From MH13 sp040219355 (lineage in GTDB: Bacteria; Pseudomonadota; Alphaproteobacteria; Rhizobiales; MH13), in the NCBI GenBank assembly GCA_040219355.1, contig JAVJSN010000015.1, forward strand, positions 124,001 to 188,000: a stretch of 64,000 bases of DNA, written 5' to 3'. Positions 34,332-43,280 of the stretch are shown here, in pieces; position 1 is the first letter of the stretch, and each line of letters starts with the position of its first letter. The translations under genes and the position numbers were made by a program. The notes beneath the pieces were generated by a model. That model did no database searches and was not told the origin of the DNA. It was given only the letters and a program-made list of their open reading frames with translations.

Positions 34332-35621
34332 CTAGACCTCCAACCGTGTTCGACGGACAAGAGGGCGGGCAAAAAGCTCGGCCAGATCACCGGCCTGCTC
34401 GTATCCTTGGATGGGGGTGAAGACGAGCTCGATCGACCATTTTGTCGTTAAGCCCTCGACCTCCAGCGGGTTGGCAAGGCCAAGGCCGCAGACGGTGATG
34501 TCCGGGCGCTGCTCGTGGCAACGGTCGAGCTGTTTGTCGACGTCTTGGCCTTCGCTGACCAGCACATCGTCGGGCAGGGCGTCGAGTTCGGCAGCCATCA
34601 GCGCCTTGTTCAAGAAGGGGGTGCCCACTTCCAAGGGGACCATACCAAGTTCGGTATGCAGAAAGCGGGCGAGCGGGATTTCGAGCTGCGAGTCGGGGAA
34701 GAAGAAGAGGCTCTTGCCCGCCAATAGTGCCTGATAATGGGAGAGGGCTTTTTCGGCCCGTGCCTTGGGTGCCGCCGTGACCTCGGTAAAGAGCGCGTCA
34801 TCGACCCCGAAGCTCTCGGCAGCCACCTTTAACCATCCGGTGGTGCCTTGCGCGCCGAGGGGGAAGGGCGCGGGCAGATGAATGGCGCCTCGGCGGGTCA
34901 GCGCGCGAGCGGTTTCAGTCAGGAAAGGTTGAGCGAGCAGGAACCGTGTGCCGGGACCGATCGCAGGCATCGAACCGGCATTGCGTGCTGGCAGGAAGTT
35001 CACATTCGCAATGCCCATGGCGTTGAACAGGCGGGTGAACTGATCTTCAACAACATCGGCAAGCGCGCCAACGATCAACAGCTGATCAGCGGCGACCTCG
35101 CCAGCTTCGGGCAGGCTTGGCACCAGAGATGCCAGGCACGCGTCTTCGCCTTCGGTGAATGTGGTTTCGATGCCGGATCCGGAATAGTTGAGAATGCGCA
35201 CGTCCGGCGCATAGGTGCCCGAGAGGCGCTGTGCAGCCTTGGCCAAATCAAGCTTGATCACTTCTGACGGGCAGGAGCCCACCAGGAACAGGAGTTTGAT
35301 ATCGGGGCGGCGCTCGACCAGCCGGGCCACGACCTTGTCCAACTCCTCATTGGCGTCTGCGAGGCCGGCAAGATCCTTCTCTTCCATGATCGCCGTGCCG
35401 AAGCGTGGTTCGGCGAAGATCATTACCCCAGCGGCGGATTGCATGAGATGGGCGCAAGTGCGCGAGCCAACAATGAGAAAAAAGGCGTCCTGGATTTTGC
35501 GGTGCAGCCAGATGATGCCGGTGAGCCCACAAAAAACTTCGCGTTGGCCTCGTTCACGCAGAATCGGTCTCTCAAGACAGCCTTGCGCAGGCGCATTTTG
35601 GATCGGCGAAAGCTCGTTCAA
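34332..35621 (-). CDS. bchN: Light-independent protochlorophyllide reductase subunit BchN
   Basis: NifD-like subunit, 429 residues. Cys residues for the [4Fe-4S] cluster shared with BchB lie in REVFCGLTGIIWL (about residue 31), SRTCAHLMQSAAG (about 56) and VGSCPSEVIKLDL (about 117). TTG 35621 overlaps the bchF stop (TTGA). Order bchF-N-B-H-L-M is standard for alphaproteobacteria. Confidence 0.96.
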   Translation of the reverse strand: MNELSPIQNAPAQGCLERPILRERGQREVFCGLTGIIWLHRKIQDAFFLIVGSRTCAHLMQSAAGVMIFAEPRFGTAIMEEKDLAGLADANEELDKVVARLVERRPDIKLLFLVGSCPSEVIKLDLAKAAQRLSGTYAPDVRILNYSGSGIETTFTEGEDACLASLVPSLPEAGEVAADQLLIVGALADVVEDQFTRLFNAMGIANVNFLPARNAGSMPAIGPGTRFLLAQPFLTETARALTRRGAIHLPAPFPLGAQGTTGWLKVAAESFGVDDALFTEVTAAPKARAEKALSHYQALLAGKSLFFFPDSQLEIPLARFLHTELGMVPLEVGTPFLNKALMAAELDALPDDVLVSEGQDVDKQLDRCHEQRPDITVCGLGLANPLEVEGLTTKWSIELVFTPIQGYEQAGDLAELFARPLVRRTRLEV

Positions 35622-36223
35622 GACGTTGCCCCCACCGAAAGAGATGGATTAGCGGGTGACGATGCAGGGCTTTGAAGACGGGCTTGGCGCAGTTTCCACA
35701 CAAATTGTGCAGCGTTGATCACGTAAGTGACATAGGCGGCGAGCGCCAAAAGCATCTGCCCTTGCGCGCCCAAAAGATCGAAAAAGACCGCGATCAAATA
35801 GGCTGTGTGCAGCGCCAGCACGAGCATCGAAAACACGTCCTCCCAGAAGAAGGACGGAGCGAAGAGATAGCGGCCGAAAACCACCTTCTCCCAAATCGCC
35901 CCGGTGACCATGATCGTGTAGAGCACAAGGGTCTTGATCACCACTGACGAGGTTGCCAACGCGAAGCCCTCGCCGCTCATCAAATAGCGGATGACAAGCG
36001 CTAAACTGACAAGAAAAACAAGGAACTGCACCGGTGCAAGGACACCTTGAACCAATGTCCAAGGTGTGGTGTCGCGTCGGGCGCGTTGCTCAGGAGTGTA
36101 AAGCTGGCTTGACGCTTTTCGATTGGGATTGGACCGGCCTGCAGCACCATGCGAACGAGACGCGCGCGCGTCCGAAGAGGCGCGCTGATCACGTGCTGAG
36201 CTGGAGCCTGTTTGCCCTGTCAT
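35618..36223 (-). CDS. bchF: 3-vinyl bacteriochlorophyllide hydratase BchF
   Basis: Integral membrane hydratase that converts the C3 vinyl to hydroxyethyl, the substrate of BchC; 201 residues. The conserved core runs from LYTPEQRARRDTTPWTLVQ (about residue 41), with four helices and WEKVVFGRYLFAPSFFWEDVFSM. About 40 extra Ser/Arg-rich residues precede it, but ATG 36223 has GGAGAG 9 bp upstream and is accepted. The promoter is TTGACA (36319 to 36314), 18 bp, TAGATT (36295 to 36290), overlapped by PpsR-type sites. First gene of the long minus-strand operon. Confidence 0.94.
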   Translation of the reverse strand: MTGQTGSSSARDQRASSDARASRSHGAAGRSNPNRKASSQLYTPEQRARRDTTPWTLVQGVLAPVQFLVFLVSLALVIRYLMSGEGFALATSSVVIKTLVLYTIMVTGAIWEKVVFGRYLFAPSFFWEDVFSMLVLALHTAYLIAVFFDLLGAQGQMLLALAAYVTYVINAAQFVWKLRQARLQSPASSPANPSLSVGATS

Positions 36224-36289
36224 GTGGTGCCGCGCTCTCCCGTTTTTGTGCCTTTGTGGCGCGACGGACCAGAGCCCGCCTTGTTACAC

Positions 36290-36319
36290 AATCTAGGAGT
36301 GGCATGCCCAATATGTCAA
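36290..36319 (-). promoter_or_regulatory. Promoter of the bchFNBHLM operon
   Basis: Minus strand TTGACA (36319 to 36314), 18-bp spacer, TAGATT (36295 to 36290), about 65 bp upstream of the bchF start. The -35 lies inside the PpsR-like site 36314-36331. Confidence 0.65.
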
Positions 36320-36347
36320 TTAGACTGTACGTCAAAAAAAATTGACA
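36314..36347. promoter_or_regulatory. Two adjoining PpsR-type operators between bchF and ppaA
   Basis: TGTCAATTAGACTGTACG (36314-36331) and CGTCAAAAAAAATTGACA (36330-36347) each keep the 18-bp span and one full half-site with one end base changed (ACG, CGT). They overlap by 2 bp. They lie in the divergent region between bchF and ppaA. Confidence 0.65.
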
Positions 36348-36701
36348 CATCGGCTTTTTTGGGAAAGGCTAGGGGGGATAATGATAAAGTGTGCGCACCG
36401 TCGCAGACAGATAACAAGTCGCTAGTAGCACGTACTGATGACGAAGCTAATGAACTAGCTGTTGGCCTGTACGGGGGGTCGCCCTAAGGTGATCACGTGG
36501 ATTGAAAGGCCAATCGGCAGCCTCAAGATGACCCGCTCTCGGTGGGTCTTTGAATAGCCAGTGCATGCATGCCTGGTTCGATTGAGCAGATGCCGAGTGC
36601 TGCCAAGCTCTCTTTGGGAGTTGAGGAGCGCGCCAACGGCAATCCACAAGGCTTAGGCGCTTGTCATATTGGGCGCCGGTCAACCGACGGGGAGTAGCGG
36701 T
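36348..36701. other. Gap upstream of ppaA without a recognisable gene
   Basis: About 354 bp between the PpsR sites and ppaA. It holds no open frame I can support. GATAAT near 36378 could be a -10 box, but no matching -35 is seen; the ppaA promoter is therefore not located. Confidence 0.4.
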
Positions 36702-37655
36702 ATGGCAATTGTGCAAAATGAAGGGCGCCCAGAACGCCGCCGTGCTGGTTCTGATGGTGTGCCCAGCGATCTGTCGCGTTCATCGGGTGCTGAAGCGTCA
36801 TCGGTAAACGGTCTGATCCATACCATTGAGGGCGAGATTATTCCGCGCCTGTTGCTGGCCCATCAAAGCCTTTTGCGCGATGAAACTGGTGAAGCGCCCT
36901 CTTCAGGAGATATCGATTGGTCCAATGACAATGCCGGGGTCGGGATTGATGATCCGGCAATGGAGTTCAATCCGCTTCGGGTCACACATGCCGACGTCAC
37001 CGCGTTTGCAGAACTCTTGATCAGTTTCGCGCCCTCTGTGGCCAAACGCTTTATTGATGCACAGATAGCGCGTGGGCACGCTGTGCCGGATCTGTTGCTT
37101 GATCTCTGTGCGCCGACCGCCAAGGAACTTGGCGATATGTGGTTGCGCGACGCGTGTAGCTTTTGCGATGTGACCATCGGACTGTCAGCGTTGGAGCAGG
37201 TTGTTCTGCATTGTTCAGGACCTGCGGGCACCATGCGAAATGCGCCAGACCAGGATCGCAGCGCATTGTTCGCGCCGATGCCTGGCAATCAGCACATCTT
37301 TGGTTTGTTGATTGTCAAAGAGCTGTTTCGCCGCTCCGGCTGGACCGTTCGCAGTCCGTCGAGTGTTGACCGCGATGCTATCCTTGATGCGGTGCGAAAA
37401 ACGCGTTTCAGCATTTTAGGATTATCGATTGGTAGCTCAGACGATTTGCAAAGCTGCCAAAGCCTTGTAAAGGCTTGTCGCGATGAATCACTTAATCCTA
37501 ATTTACTCATACTGGTGGGTGGATACGGCATACAGGAACCCAACATGTCGACACGAATGCTTGGCGTTGATTTGATCGCCCGCGATGGACGTGAAGGGCT
37601 TGATCAAATTGAACGCATGATGTCGCGCATAATGCCGCAACGCCCATACAATTGA
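36702..37655 (+). CDS. ppaA: PpaA/AerR-type B12-binding antirepressor
   Basis: 317-residue regulator. The N-terminal helical region (about 95-155, PLRVTHADVTAFAELL and LCAPTAKELGDMWLRDACSFCDVTIG) resembles a B12-binding-2 cap, and the C-terminal domain is B12-binding/SCHIC-like (ILGLSIGSSDDLQSCQSLV, LILVGGYGI). PpaA/AerR binds cobalamin and antagonises PpsR/CrtJ; ppsR follows immediately. The B12-binding His of AerR-type proteins is not obvious in a DXHXXG context here. ATG 36702 has GGGGAG (36689-36694) upstream. Confidence 0.9.
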   Translation: MAIVQNEGRPERRRAGSDGVPSDLSRSSGAEASSVNGLIHTIEGEIIPRLLLAHQSLLRDETGEAPSSGDIDWSNDNAGVGIDDPAMEFNPLRVTHADVTAFAELLISFAPSVAKRFIDAQIARGHAVPDLLLDLCAPTAKELGDMWLRDACSFCDVTIGLSALEQVVLHCSGPAGTMRNAPDQDRSALFAPMPGNQHIFGLLIVKELFRRSGWTVRSPSSVDRDAILDAVRKTRFSILGLSIGSSDDLQSCQSLVKACRDESLNPNLLILVGGYGIQEPNMSTRMLGVDLIARDGREGLDQIERMMSRIMPQRPYN

Positions 37656-37704
37656 CCAACGGAGCACCAGATCGTGATCGATCTTTCTAAGCGGGGTAGA
37701 TATT

Positions 37705-39141
37705 TTGCTTAGCCCCAACGTCGCTCGCAGTTTCAATGACGCTGAAAACCATCTTGGCGCACTGGATGCGGCGGCTGCCGCCAACCTGCTGTCGGCGGCC
37801 GCCGATCTGACATTGGTGCTCAATGGTGACGGTGCAGTGCTCGATATGGCCTATTCCGGCGCGGAACTGACCGGTGAGGGCATTGATGGCTGGATCGGGC
37901 GTCCATTGGGTGCCTGCGTCGCCGAAGACAGTCGCAACAAGATTGAAATCATGTTCGGCGAGCTCAGCTCCGGGTTGGTGTCACGCCGCCGCGAGTTGAA
38001 CTTTGTTGGCGAGAGCGGGGAATCGCTGCCGATGAACTGCATGGCGGTTCGTCTTGGCGATGAGGGCCGTATTGTATTGTTCGGTCGCGATATGCGCGGG
38101 CTTGCCCGGTTGCAGCAGCGGCTGGTCAACACACAGATTTCCATGGAGCGCGAATACACCCGATTGCGGCAGGCCGAAGCGTGTTACCGGCTTTTGTTCC
38201 AGATTGTCGGCGAAGCGGTGCTGATCGTGGATGCTTCCACTATGGCGGTGACGGATGCAAATCCGATGGCTGCCGAGTTGCTCGGCGTGCCGGTGGCCAA
38301 GATTGTCGGCCGCCGTGCGAGCCATGTGTTTGGATCGAAAGACCGCGAAGCTGTGCGCTCGCTATTGGCCACCTCGCAATCGGTAGGGCGTGCTGAGGCG
38401 ATTGCCAATGCAACAAGCGAATCAACCGGCGGCCTGGAGTTAAAGGGCTCATTGTTTCGTCAGGCAGATGTGACTTACATCCTTGTCCGGTTGCTGCCGC
38501 GGTCGATCTCGACGGTCAGCGTAGGTTCCGCCAGCGCCGAAGGCGCGCTGGCCGTTATTGACCGCTTGCCGGAAGGATTTGTGATCATCGACGAGCAGCA
38601 CCGTGTGCAAAGCGCCAATGCTGCCTTCCTGGAATTGGTTCAAGCTGCCACGTACGAGCAGGTGCATGATGCGGTGATCGACTCCTGGTTTGAGCGATCA
38701 AGTGTCGATGCAAATGTGCTTCTTTCGAACGTGCGTGAGCATGGATTGGTGCGGCGCTTTCCCACTGTCGTTCGCGGCGAGCTCGGGTCTGCCGAAGACG
38801 TTGAGATCACCGCCGTCTCTGTTCCTGGTGAAAGCGGTGCGCTTTACGGGCTGGTGTTGCGCCGCTCTGTGCGAACCTCGTCGGAAGAAACGCCAATCAC
38901 AGGCTTCCCTGCTCAGTCTGCCGAGCAATTGACCGATTTGATTGGTCACATGCCGCTAAAAGAAGTGGTGCGCGAAACCACCGATGTGGTGGAGCGCCTT
39001 TGCATTGAAGCGGCGCTGAAACTGACCGGCGACAACCGTGCATCTGCGGCGCAAATGCTGGGGGTTTCACGGCAAAGTCTTTACGCCAAGATGCACCGGT
39101 TTGGGCTGGGTGACTTGGCCACAGACAATGTGGACGATTAG
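37705..39141 (+). CDS. ppsR: PpsR/CrtJ photosynthesis repressor
   Basis: 478-residue transcriptional regulator. It has an N-terminal PAS-like domain (about 20-130), a linker helix (QQRLVNTQISMEREYTRLRQAE), two further PAS domains (about 155-255 and 275-385) and a C-terminal Fis-type helix-turn-helix (NRASAAQMLGVSRQSLYAKMHRFGL). A Cys at about 433 (ERLCIEAAL) corresponds to the redox-active Cys of the HTH region; I see no partner Cys between the PAS domains. Start TTG 37705 with GGGG at 37693-37696. It would bind the TGT-N12-ACA operators listed here. Confidence 0.95.
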   Translation: MLSPNVARSFNDAENHLGALDAAAAANLLSAAADLTLVLNGDGAVLDMAYSGAELTGEGIDGWIGRPLGACVAEDSRNKIEIMFGELSSGLVSRRRELNFVGESGESLPMNCMAVRLGDEGRIVLFGRDMRGLARLQQRLVNTQISMEREYTRLRQAEACYRLLFQIVGEAVLIVDASTMAVTDANPMAAELLGVPVAKIVGRRASHVFGSKDREAVRSLLATSQSVGRAEAIANATSESTGGLELKGSLFRQADVTYILVRLLPRSISTVSVGSASAEGALAVIDRLPEGFVIIDEQHRVQSANAAFLELVQAATYEQVHDAVIDSWFERSSVDANVLLSNVREHGLVRRFPTVVRGELGSAEDVEITAVSVPGESGALYGLVLRRSVRTSSEETPITGFPAQSAEQLTDLIGHMPLKEVVRETTDVVERLCIEAALKLTGDNRASAAQMLGVSRQSLYAKMHRFGLGDLATDNVDD

Positions 39142-39175
39142 GCCCACGTTCTAACACTTAGTTGACACCAAAAAG

Positions 39176-39193
39176 CGTCAAATAAAATTGACA
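39176..39193. promoter_or_regulatory. PpsR-type operator and -35 of bchG
   Basis: CGTCAAATAAAATTGACA (one end base changed). It contains TTGACA (39188-39193), followed after exactly 17 bp by TAGCCT (39211-39216). An additional inverted repeat TTGAC-N10-GTCAA (39162-39181) overlaps its left side. Confidence 0.7.
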
Positions 39194-39223
39194 CTTTTTG
39201 GTTCCGCGCGTAGCCTCAATTGC

Positions 39224-40189
39224 ATGAAACGTAGCGGCCTTACCATGCCTGCATCGCCATCTCCTTTAGCTGATCAACGCGGTGTCGTGAGACTCGATCC
39301 CTTGGCGGTTTTGGAGTTACTGAAACCGGTAACATGGTTCGCGCCCATGTGGGCGTTTGCCTGCGGTGTGATCTCCTCGGGCGTTTCCATCACACAGTCG
39401 TGGGCCTTTGCCGTGCTCGGCATTGTGCTGGCTGGCCCGCTGGTATGCGGCATGAGCCAAGCGATCAACGATTGGTATGATCGCCATGTTGATGCGATCA
39501 ACGAGCCGCATCGCCCCATTCCTTCTGGGCGTATTCCAGGCCAATGGGGTCTTTACATTGCCATTGTGTGGTCGGCGCTTTCGCTTGTTGTGGCGTTTGT
39601 GCTCGGTACGTGGGTGGTTGTGGCGACCCTTGTCGGGCTGTTCCTGGCTTGGGCGTACAGCGCGCCACCGTTCCGGCTGAAAGAAAACGGTTGGTGGGGC
39701 AATGCGGCGGTCGGCCTTTCCTATGAGGGACTTGCCTGGTTTACCGGCGCCGCCGCGCTGATAGCGGCTTTTCCGGACGCGCGCATCGTGATGCTGGCGG
39801 TGCTCTATAGCATTGGCGCGCACGGCATCATGACGCTCAACGATTTCAAGGCCATCGAAGGCGACAAGCAGATGGGTGTGCAATCGCTGCCTGTTCAGCT
39901 GGGTGCGTCGGGTGCCGCCAAATTGGCCTGCTGGGTAATGGCGTTGCCTCAGGTCGTGGTGGTCGGTCTTCTGGTTGCCTGGGACAAGCCGATGTTTGCG
40001 GCGGCTGTTGCGGTATTGCTGCTCGTCCAAGTCGGGTTGATGGCGCGCTACCTATTGAACACCGAACGCCTGTTGGCCGAACCCTATCGCAATGCGGCGA
40101 TCTACAACGCGACCGGGACCACACTTTACGTTTCTGGCATGATGGTCAGCGCTTTTGCGGTGCGCGGCCTGATCCTTGGGGGCCTTTAG
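39224..40189 (+). CDS. bchG: Bacteriochlorophyll synthase BchG
   Basis: UbiA-family prenyltransferase that esterifies bacteriochlorophyllide a with geranylgeranyl diphosphate; 321 residues from ATG 39224. The Asp-rich motif NDWYDRHVDAINEPHRPIPSG is at about residues 82-102 and a second, LNDFKAIEGD, at about 204-213; about 8-9 membrane helices. The frame opens earlier (39188) but that overlaps the promoter. The predicted transcription start falls at or within a base or two of ATG 39224, so the mRNA may be leaderless. bch2-like and bchP follow. Confidence 0.94.
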   Translation: MKRSGLTMPASPSPLADQRGVVRLDPLAVLELLKPVTWFAPMWAFACGVISSGVSITQSWAFAVLGIVLAGPLVCGMSQAINDWYDRHVDAINEPHRPIPSGRIPGQWGLYIAIVWSALSLVVAFVLGTWVVVATLVGLFLAWAYSAPPFRLKENGWWGNAAVGLSYEGLAWFTGAAALIAAFPDARIVMLAVLYSIGAHGIMTLNDFKAIEGDKQMGVQSLPVQLGASGAAKLACWVMALPQVVVVGLLVAWDKPMFAAAVAVLLLVQVGLMARYLLNTERLLAEPYRNAAIYNATGTTLYVSGMMVSAFAVRGLILGGL

Positions 40190-41554
40190 ATGACTGTGCA
40201 CGGGCAGAAGCCACTTGGTTGGTTTGGCATTGTTCGCCTCGGACTTGTGCAAACAGCTCTTGGGGCCATTGTCATTCTCACAACGTCGACGCTCAATCGT
40301 GTGATGGTGGTTGAGCTGATGCTGCCTGCCATGCTTCCGGGCATTCTGGTCGGTATCCACTACGCCGTTCAGTTGTCGCGTCCGCGTTGGGGTTACGGCT
40401 CCGATATGGGTGGTCGCCGCACGCCGTGGATCATTGGTGGTATGGCGGTTTTGGCGCTGGGTGGCGTTGGTGCATCCTTGTCAGTGGCGCTCATGGCATC
40501 GAGCACGGTGCTTGGCATTGTTGCTGCAACCCTTGCCTTCATCGCCATTGGTGTGGGTGTGGGTGCGTCCGGCACCTCGCTGCTAACGCTGCTTGCCGTG
40601 CGAGTTGTACCGCATCGCCGGGCACCAGCGGCCACCATTGTCTGGGTGATGATGATTGTGGGTTTCATCCTCACCGCAGCTATTGCCGGCGGGCAGCTTG
40701 ATCCGTTCTCCATGACACGCCTTGTCGTGGTGACGTCGGTGGTCTGCGCGTTGGCCTTTGCGCTGACGTTGGTGGCCGTGGTTGGTCTTGAAGGTCAGCG
40801 GCAAGCTGTCCCTGCTGCTGCCGAAACGTCCGACGAGCCAAGACCTTCCTTTCGCCAAGTGATCGGGGAAGTCTGGGCGGAGCCGAAGGCGCGCAATTTC
40901 TCCATTTTCGTGTTCGCCTCCATGCTTGCTTATTCAACGCAAGATCTCATTTTGGAGCCATTCGCTGGTGCGATTTACGGCTACACGCCCGGCGCTTCGA
41001 CACAGCTGGCCGGCACGCAGCATGGCGGTGTTCTGCTCGGCATGATCATCGTTGCACTGGCAGGCATGGGTTTCAAAGGCCGGCGGTTTGGTAGCTTACA
41101 GGCTTGGACCGTTGGCGGGTGCGTTGCGTCCGGCCTTGCACTCTTTGCGCTCGCCATCTCCAGCCGTTTTCCAGAGGTTTGGCCATTGCAAGCCAACGTG
41201 TTTGCCCTGGGTTTAGCCAATGGCGCGTTTGCGGTGGCCGCCATCGGTTCGATGATGAGTCTGGCATCGGAAGGCGGGAAAAACCGCGAGGGTGTGCGCA
41301 TGGGTCTTTGGGGCGCAGCGCAGGCCATTGCCTTCGGGCTTGGCGGCCTGGTTGGCACCATGGGCATTGATATCACGCGCGCCATCACCGGCTCTGCGGC
41401 CTTTGCCTACACCACTGTTTTCACTCTGGAGGGTGTTGTGTTCCTGGCCTCCGCGCTGCTGGCTGCGCGCATCGGCATGAGCCATCTGGCCGAGAAACGT
41501 AATCGCCTTGCAGTGGCTGGCGATGGTTATCTTTCGGGCGTTGGAGGCCCTTGA
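40190..41554 (+). CDS. PucC-family protein between bchG and bchP
   Basis: 454-residue, about 12-helix BCD/PucC-family transporter-like protein (GLVQTALGAIVILTTSTLNRVMVVEL, then RRTPWIIGGMAVLALGG). A family member sits between bchG and bchP in most purple-bacterial clusters (orf428/bch2 of Rhodobacter capsulatus). Its role is probably in pigment handling or light-harvesting assembly and is not proven. It starts directly after the bchG stop and is a paralogue of lhaA at 25856-27307. Confidence 0.9.
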   Translation: MTVHGQKPLGWFGIVRLGLVQTALGAIVILTTSTLNRVMVVELMLPAMLPGILVGIHYAVQLSRPRWGYGSDMGGRRTPWIIGGMAVLALGGVGASLSVALMASSTVLGIVAATLAFIAIGVGVGASGTSLLTLLAVRVVPHRRAPAATIVWVMMIVGFILTAAIAGGQLDPFSMTRLVVVTSVVCALAFALTLVAVVGLEGQRQAVPAAAETSDEPRPSFRQVIGEVWAEPKARNFSIFVFASMLAYSTQDLILEPFAGAIYGYTPGASTQLAGTQHGGVLLGMIIVALAGMGFKGRRFGSLQAWTVGGCVASGLALFALAISSRFPEVWPLQANVFALGLANGAFAVAAIGSMMSLASEGGKNREGVRMGLWGAAQAIAFGLGGLVGTMGIDITRAITGSAAFAYTTVFTLEGVVFLASALLAARIGMSHLAEKRNRLAVAGDGYLSGVGGP

Positions 41555-41557
41555 GCG

Positions 41558-42853
41558 ATGCAAACAGATAAGCAAAATGAACCCTTGGCATCCGCAAAAG
41601 CTGGCGCTGCGATTGCAGAGCAATATGATGCGATCGTTATTGGCGGCGGGCCTTGCGGTGCAACGGCTGCCACGGAACTGGCGCGCGAAGGATGGCGCGT
41701 TCTTCTGATGGACAAGGATGGTCGTATCAAGCCGTGCGGCGGGGCGATTCCGCCGCGTTGTGTGGAGGATTTTGATATCCCCGATGCGTTGCTTGTCGCG
41801 CGCATCAAGTCTGCCTTGATGGTGGCGCCTTCCGGTCGCCAAGTGCCGATGCCCATCGAGGGCGGCTATGTTGGCATGGTGGACCGCGAAGACTTTGACG
41901 AGTGGCTGCGCGAACGCGCTGTTCTGGCCGGCGCTGACCGGGCCTATGGTACGTTTGATCATTTTTCGCGCAATGATGATGGCACGGTCACGGTGCATTT
42001 CCGTTCCAAAGATGCCGATCCCGAAGCCGCTTTGGAAACCGTGCGCACCCGTGGCTTGATCGGTGCCGATGGTGCGCGTTCTGCGGTTGCCAAGCAGGCC
42101 GTGAAGAACGCCGATCGCGTGCCCTGCGTCTTTGCCTATCATGAAATCGTCAAGGCGCCTGAGGCCAATGACAACAGCGCCGACTATGAACCGACTCGGT
42201 GCGACGTTTATTATCAGGGCCGCGTGTCGCCAGACTTTTATGGCTGGGTTTTCCCGCACGGCAAGCATGCGAGCATCGGTGTTGGCAGTGCCAACAAAGG
42301 CTTTTCGCTGCGCGGCGCCACCAAAACCTTGCGCGAGATTTCAGGGCTTCAAAATGCCGAAACCGTGCGTCGTGAAGGTGCGCCGATCCCGCTGAAGCCA
42401 CTCAAAAAGTGGGACGATGGCCGAAATGTATTGGTGGCTGGCGATGCTGCTGGCATCGTTGCGCCATCCTCCGGTGAGGGTATCTATTACGCCATGGAGG
42501 GCGGCCGGTTGGCCGGCTTGGCTACGGCGAAGTTCCTGGAAACCGGCGATGCGCGTGCCCTCATGAGTGCGCGAAAAACCTTCATGAAAGCTCATGGCCG
42601 GGTCTTTTGGATTTTGGGCATGATGCAGCATTTCTGGTATTCCAGCGACAAGCGTCGTGAGCGCTTTGTTTCGATCTGCGAGGACCCGGATGTGCAGCGC
42701 CTTACCTGGCAGGCCTATATGAACAAGAAGCTGGTGAGGGCTGATCCTATGGCCCATGCTCGCATCTTCTTCAAAGATGTGGCGCATCTGTTCGGGCTGG
42801 TTTCGCCGGGCCCAAAGGATGCTGGCGACGCGTCTGCCAAACCACAGATTTAG
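41558..42853 (+). CDS. bchP: Geranylgeranyl diphosphate/bacteriochlorophyll reductase BchP
   Basis: FAD-dependent reductase, 431 residues, that saturates the geranylgeranyl tail to phytyl. FAD motif AIVIGGGPCGATAATELAREG is at about residues 25-45; RIKPCGGAIPPRC is typical of BchP/ChlP; the second FAD region is VLVAGDAAGIVAPSSGEGIYYAMEGG. ATG 41558, 3 bp after the preceding stop, in the bchG operon. Confidence 0.96.
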   Translation: MQTDKQNEPLASAKAGAAIAEQYDAIVIGGGPCGATAATELAREGWRVLLMDKDGRIKPCGGAIPPRCVEDFDIPDALLVARIKSALMVAPSGRQVPMPIEGGYVGMVDREDFDEWLRERAVLAGADRAYGTFDHFSRNDDGTVTVHFRSKDADPEAALETVRTRGLIGADGARSAVAKQAVKNADRVPCVFAYHEIVKAPEANDNSADYEPTRCDVYYQGRVSPDFYGWVFPHGKHASIGVGSANKGFSLRGATKTLREISGLQNAETVRREGAPIPLKPLKKWDDGRNVLVAGDAAGIVAPSSGEGIYYAMEGGRLAGLATAKFLETGDARALMSARKTFMKAHGRVFWILGMMQHFWYSSDKRRERFVSICEDPDVQRLTWQAYMNKKLVRADPMAHARIFFKDVAHLFGLVSPGPKDAGDASAKPQI

Positions 42854-42865
42854 CGGCCACAACGC

Positions 42866-43150
42866 GTGGAGCAGTTTCTGCAGTCTGGCGCTTTGATTGA
42901 CGCCATTTTGGTGCTTGTGGCGCTGGAGACGCTGGTCTTTCTGGTGCTTTACAAGCGCGTGCCAACAGCGCCGCGCCTTGTCGCCCCGCATCTGGCCGTG
43001 TTGTGGCCAACGCTGCTGTCCGGTGCGTTGTTGATGCTGGCTGTGCGTCTTTCGCTCACCGATGCTCCGTGGACATGGGTGGCGGGCGTTCTGGCCACTG
43101 CGGGTCTGTCGCATGTCGTAGATATAGCGCTGCGGTTTCGCCGCTTATAA
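42866..43150 (+). CDS. Small three-helix membrane protein after bchP
   Basis: 94-residue hydrophobic protein starting at GTG 42866, 12 bp after bchP. Helices lie at about residues 11-28, 40-62 and 70-86 (LIDAILVLVALETLVFLVLY first). Similar short membrane proteins are found next to bchP in some PGCs, but I cannot name a family or function. Codon use is like its neighbours, and it is probably co-transcribed with bchP. Confidence 0.65.
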   Translation: MEQFLQSGALIDAILVLVALETLVFLVLYKRVPTAPRLVAPHLAVLWPTLLSGALLMLAVRLSLTDAPWTWVAGVLATAGLSHVVDIALRFRRL

Positions 43151-43214
43151 AGAAGCGTCACGCGCCCAGCACGATTTTTTGTGGCTTTTCTGTGAAATCG
43201 TCACACCGCTTCTT
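43150..43214. other. Nested inverted repeats after the bchG-bchP operon
   Basis: Outer arms AAGAAGCG (43150-43157) and CGCTTCTT (43207-43214); inner arms ACGATTT (43171-43177) and AAATCGT (43195-43201). It starts at the end of the small membrane gene and could end the operon or fold as an RNA element. The rest of the gap to 43280 shows nothing else. Confidence 0.5.
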
Positions 43215-43280
43215 GTTCCAGATGATCGGGTTTCTACGTAGTGCTCATTGTAACCCGAATACGGAGCTTTGAATCACTCG

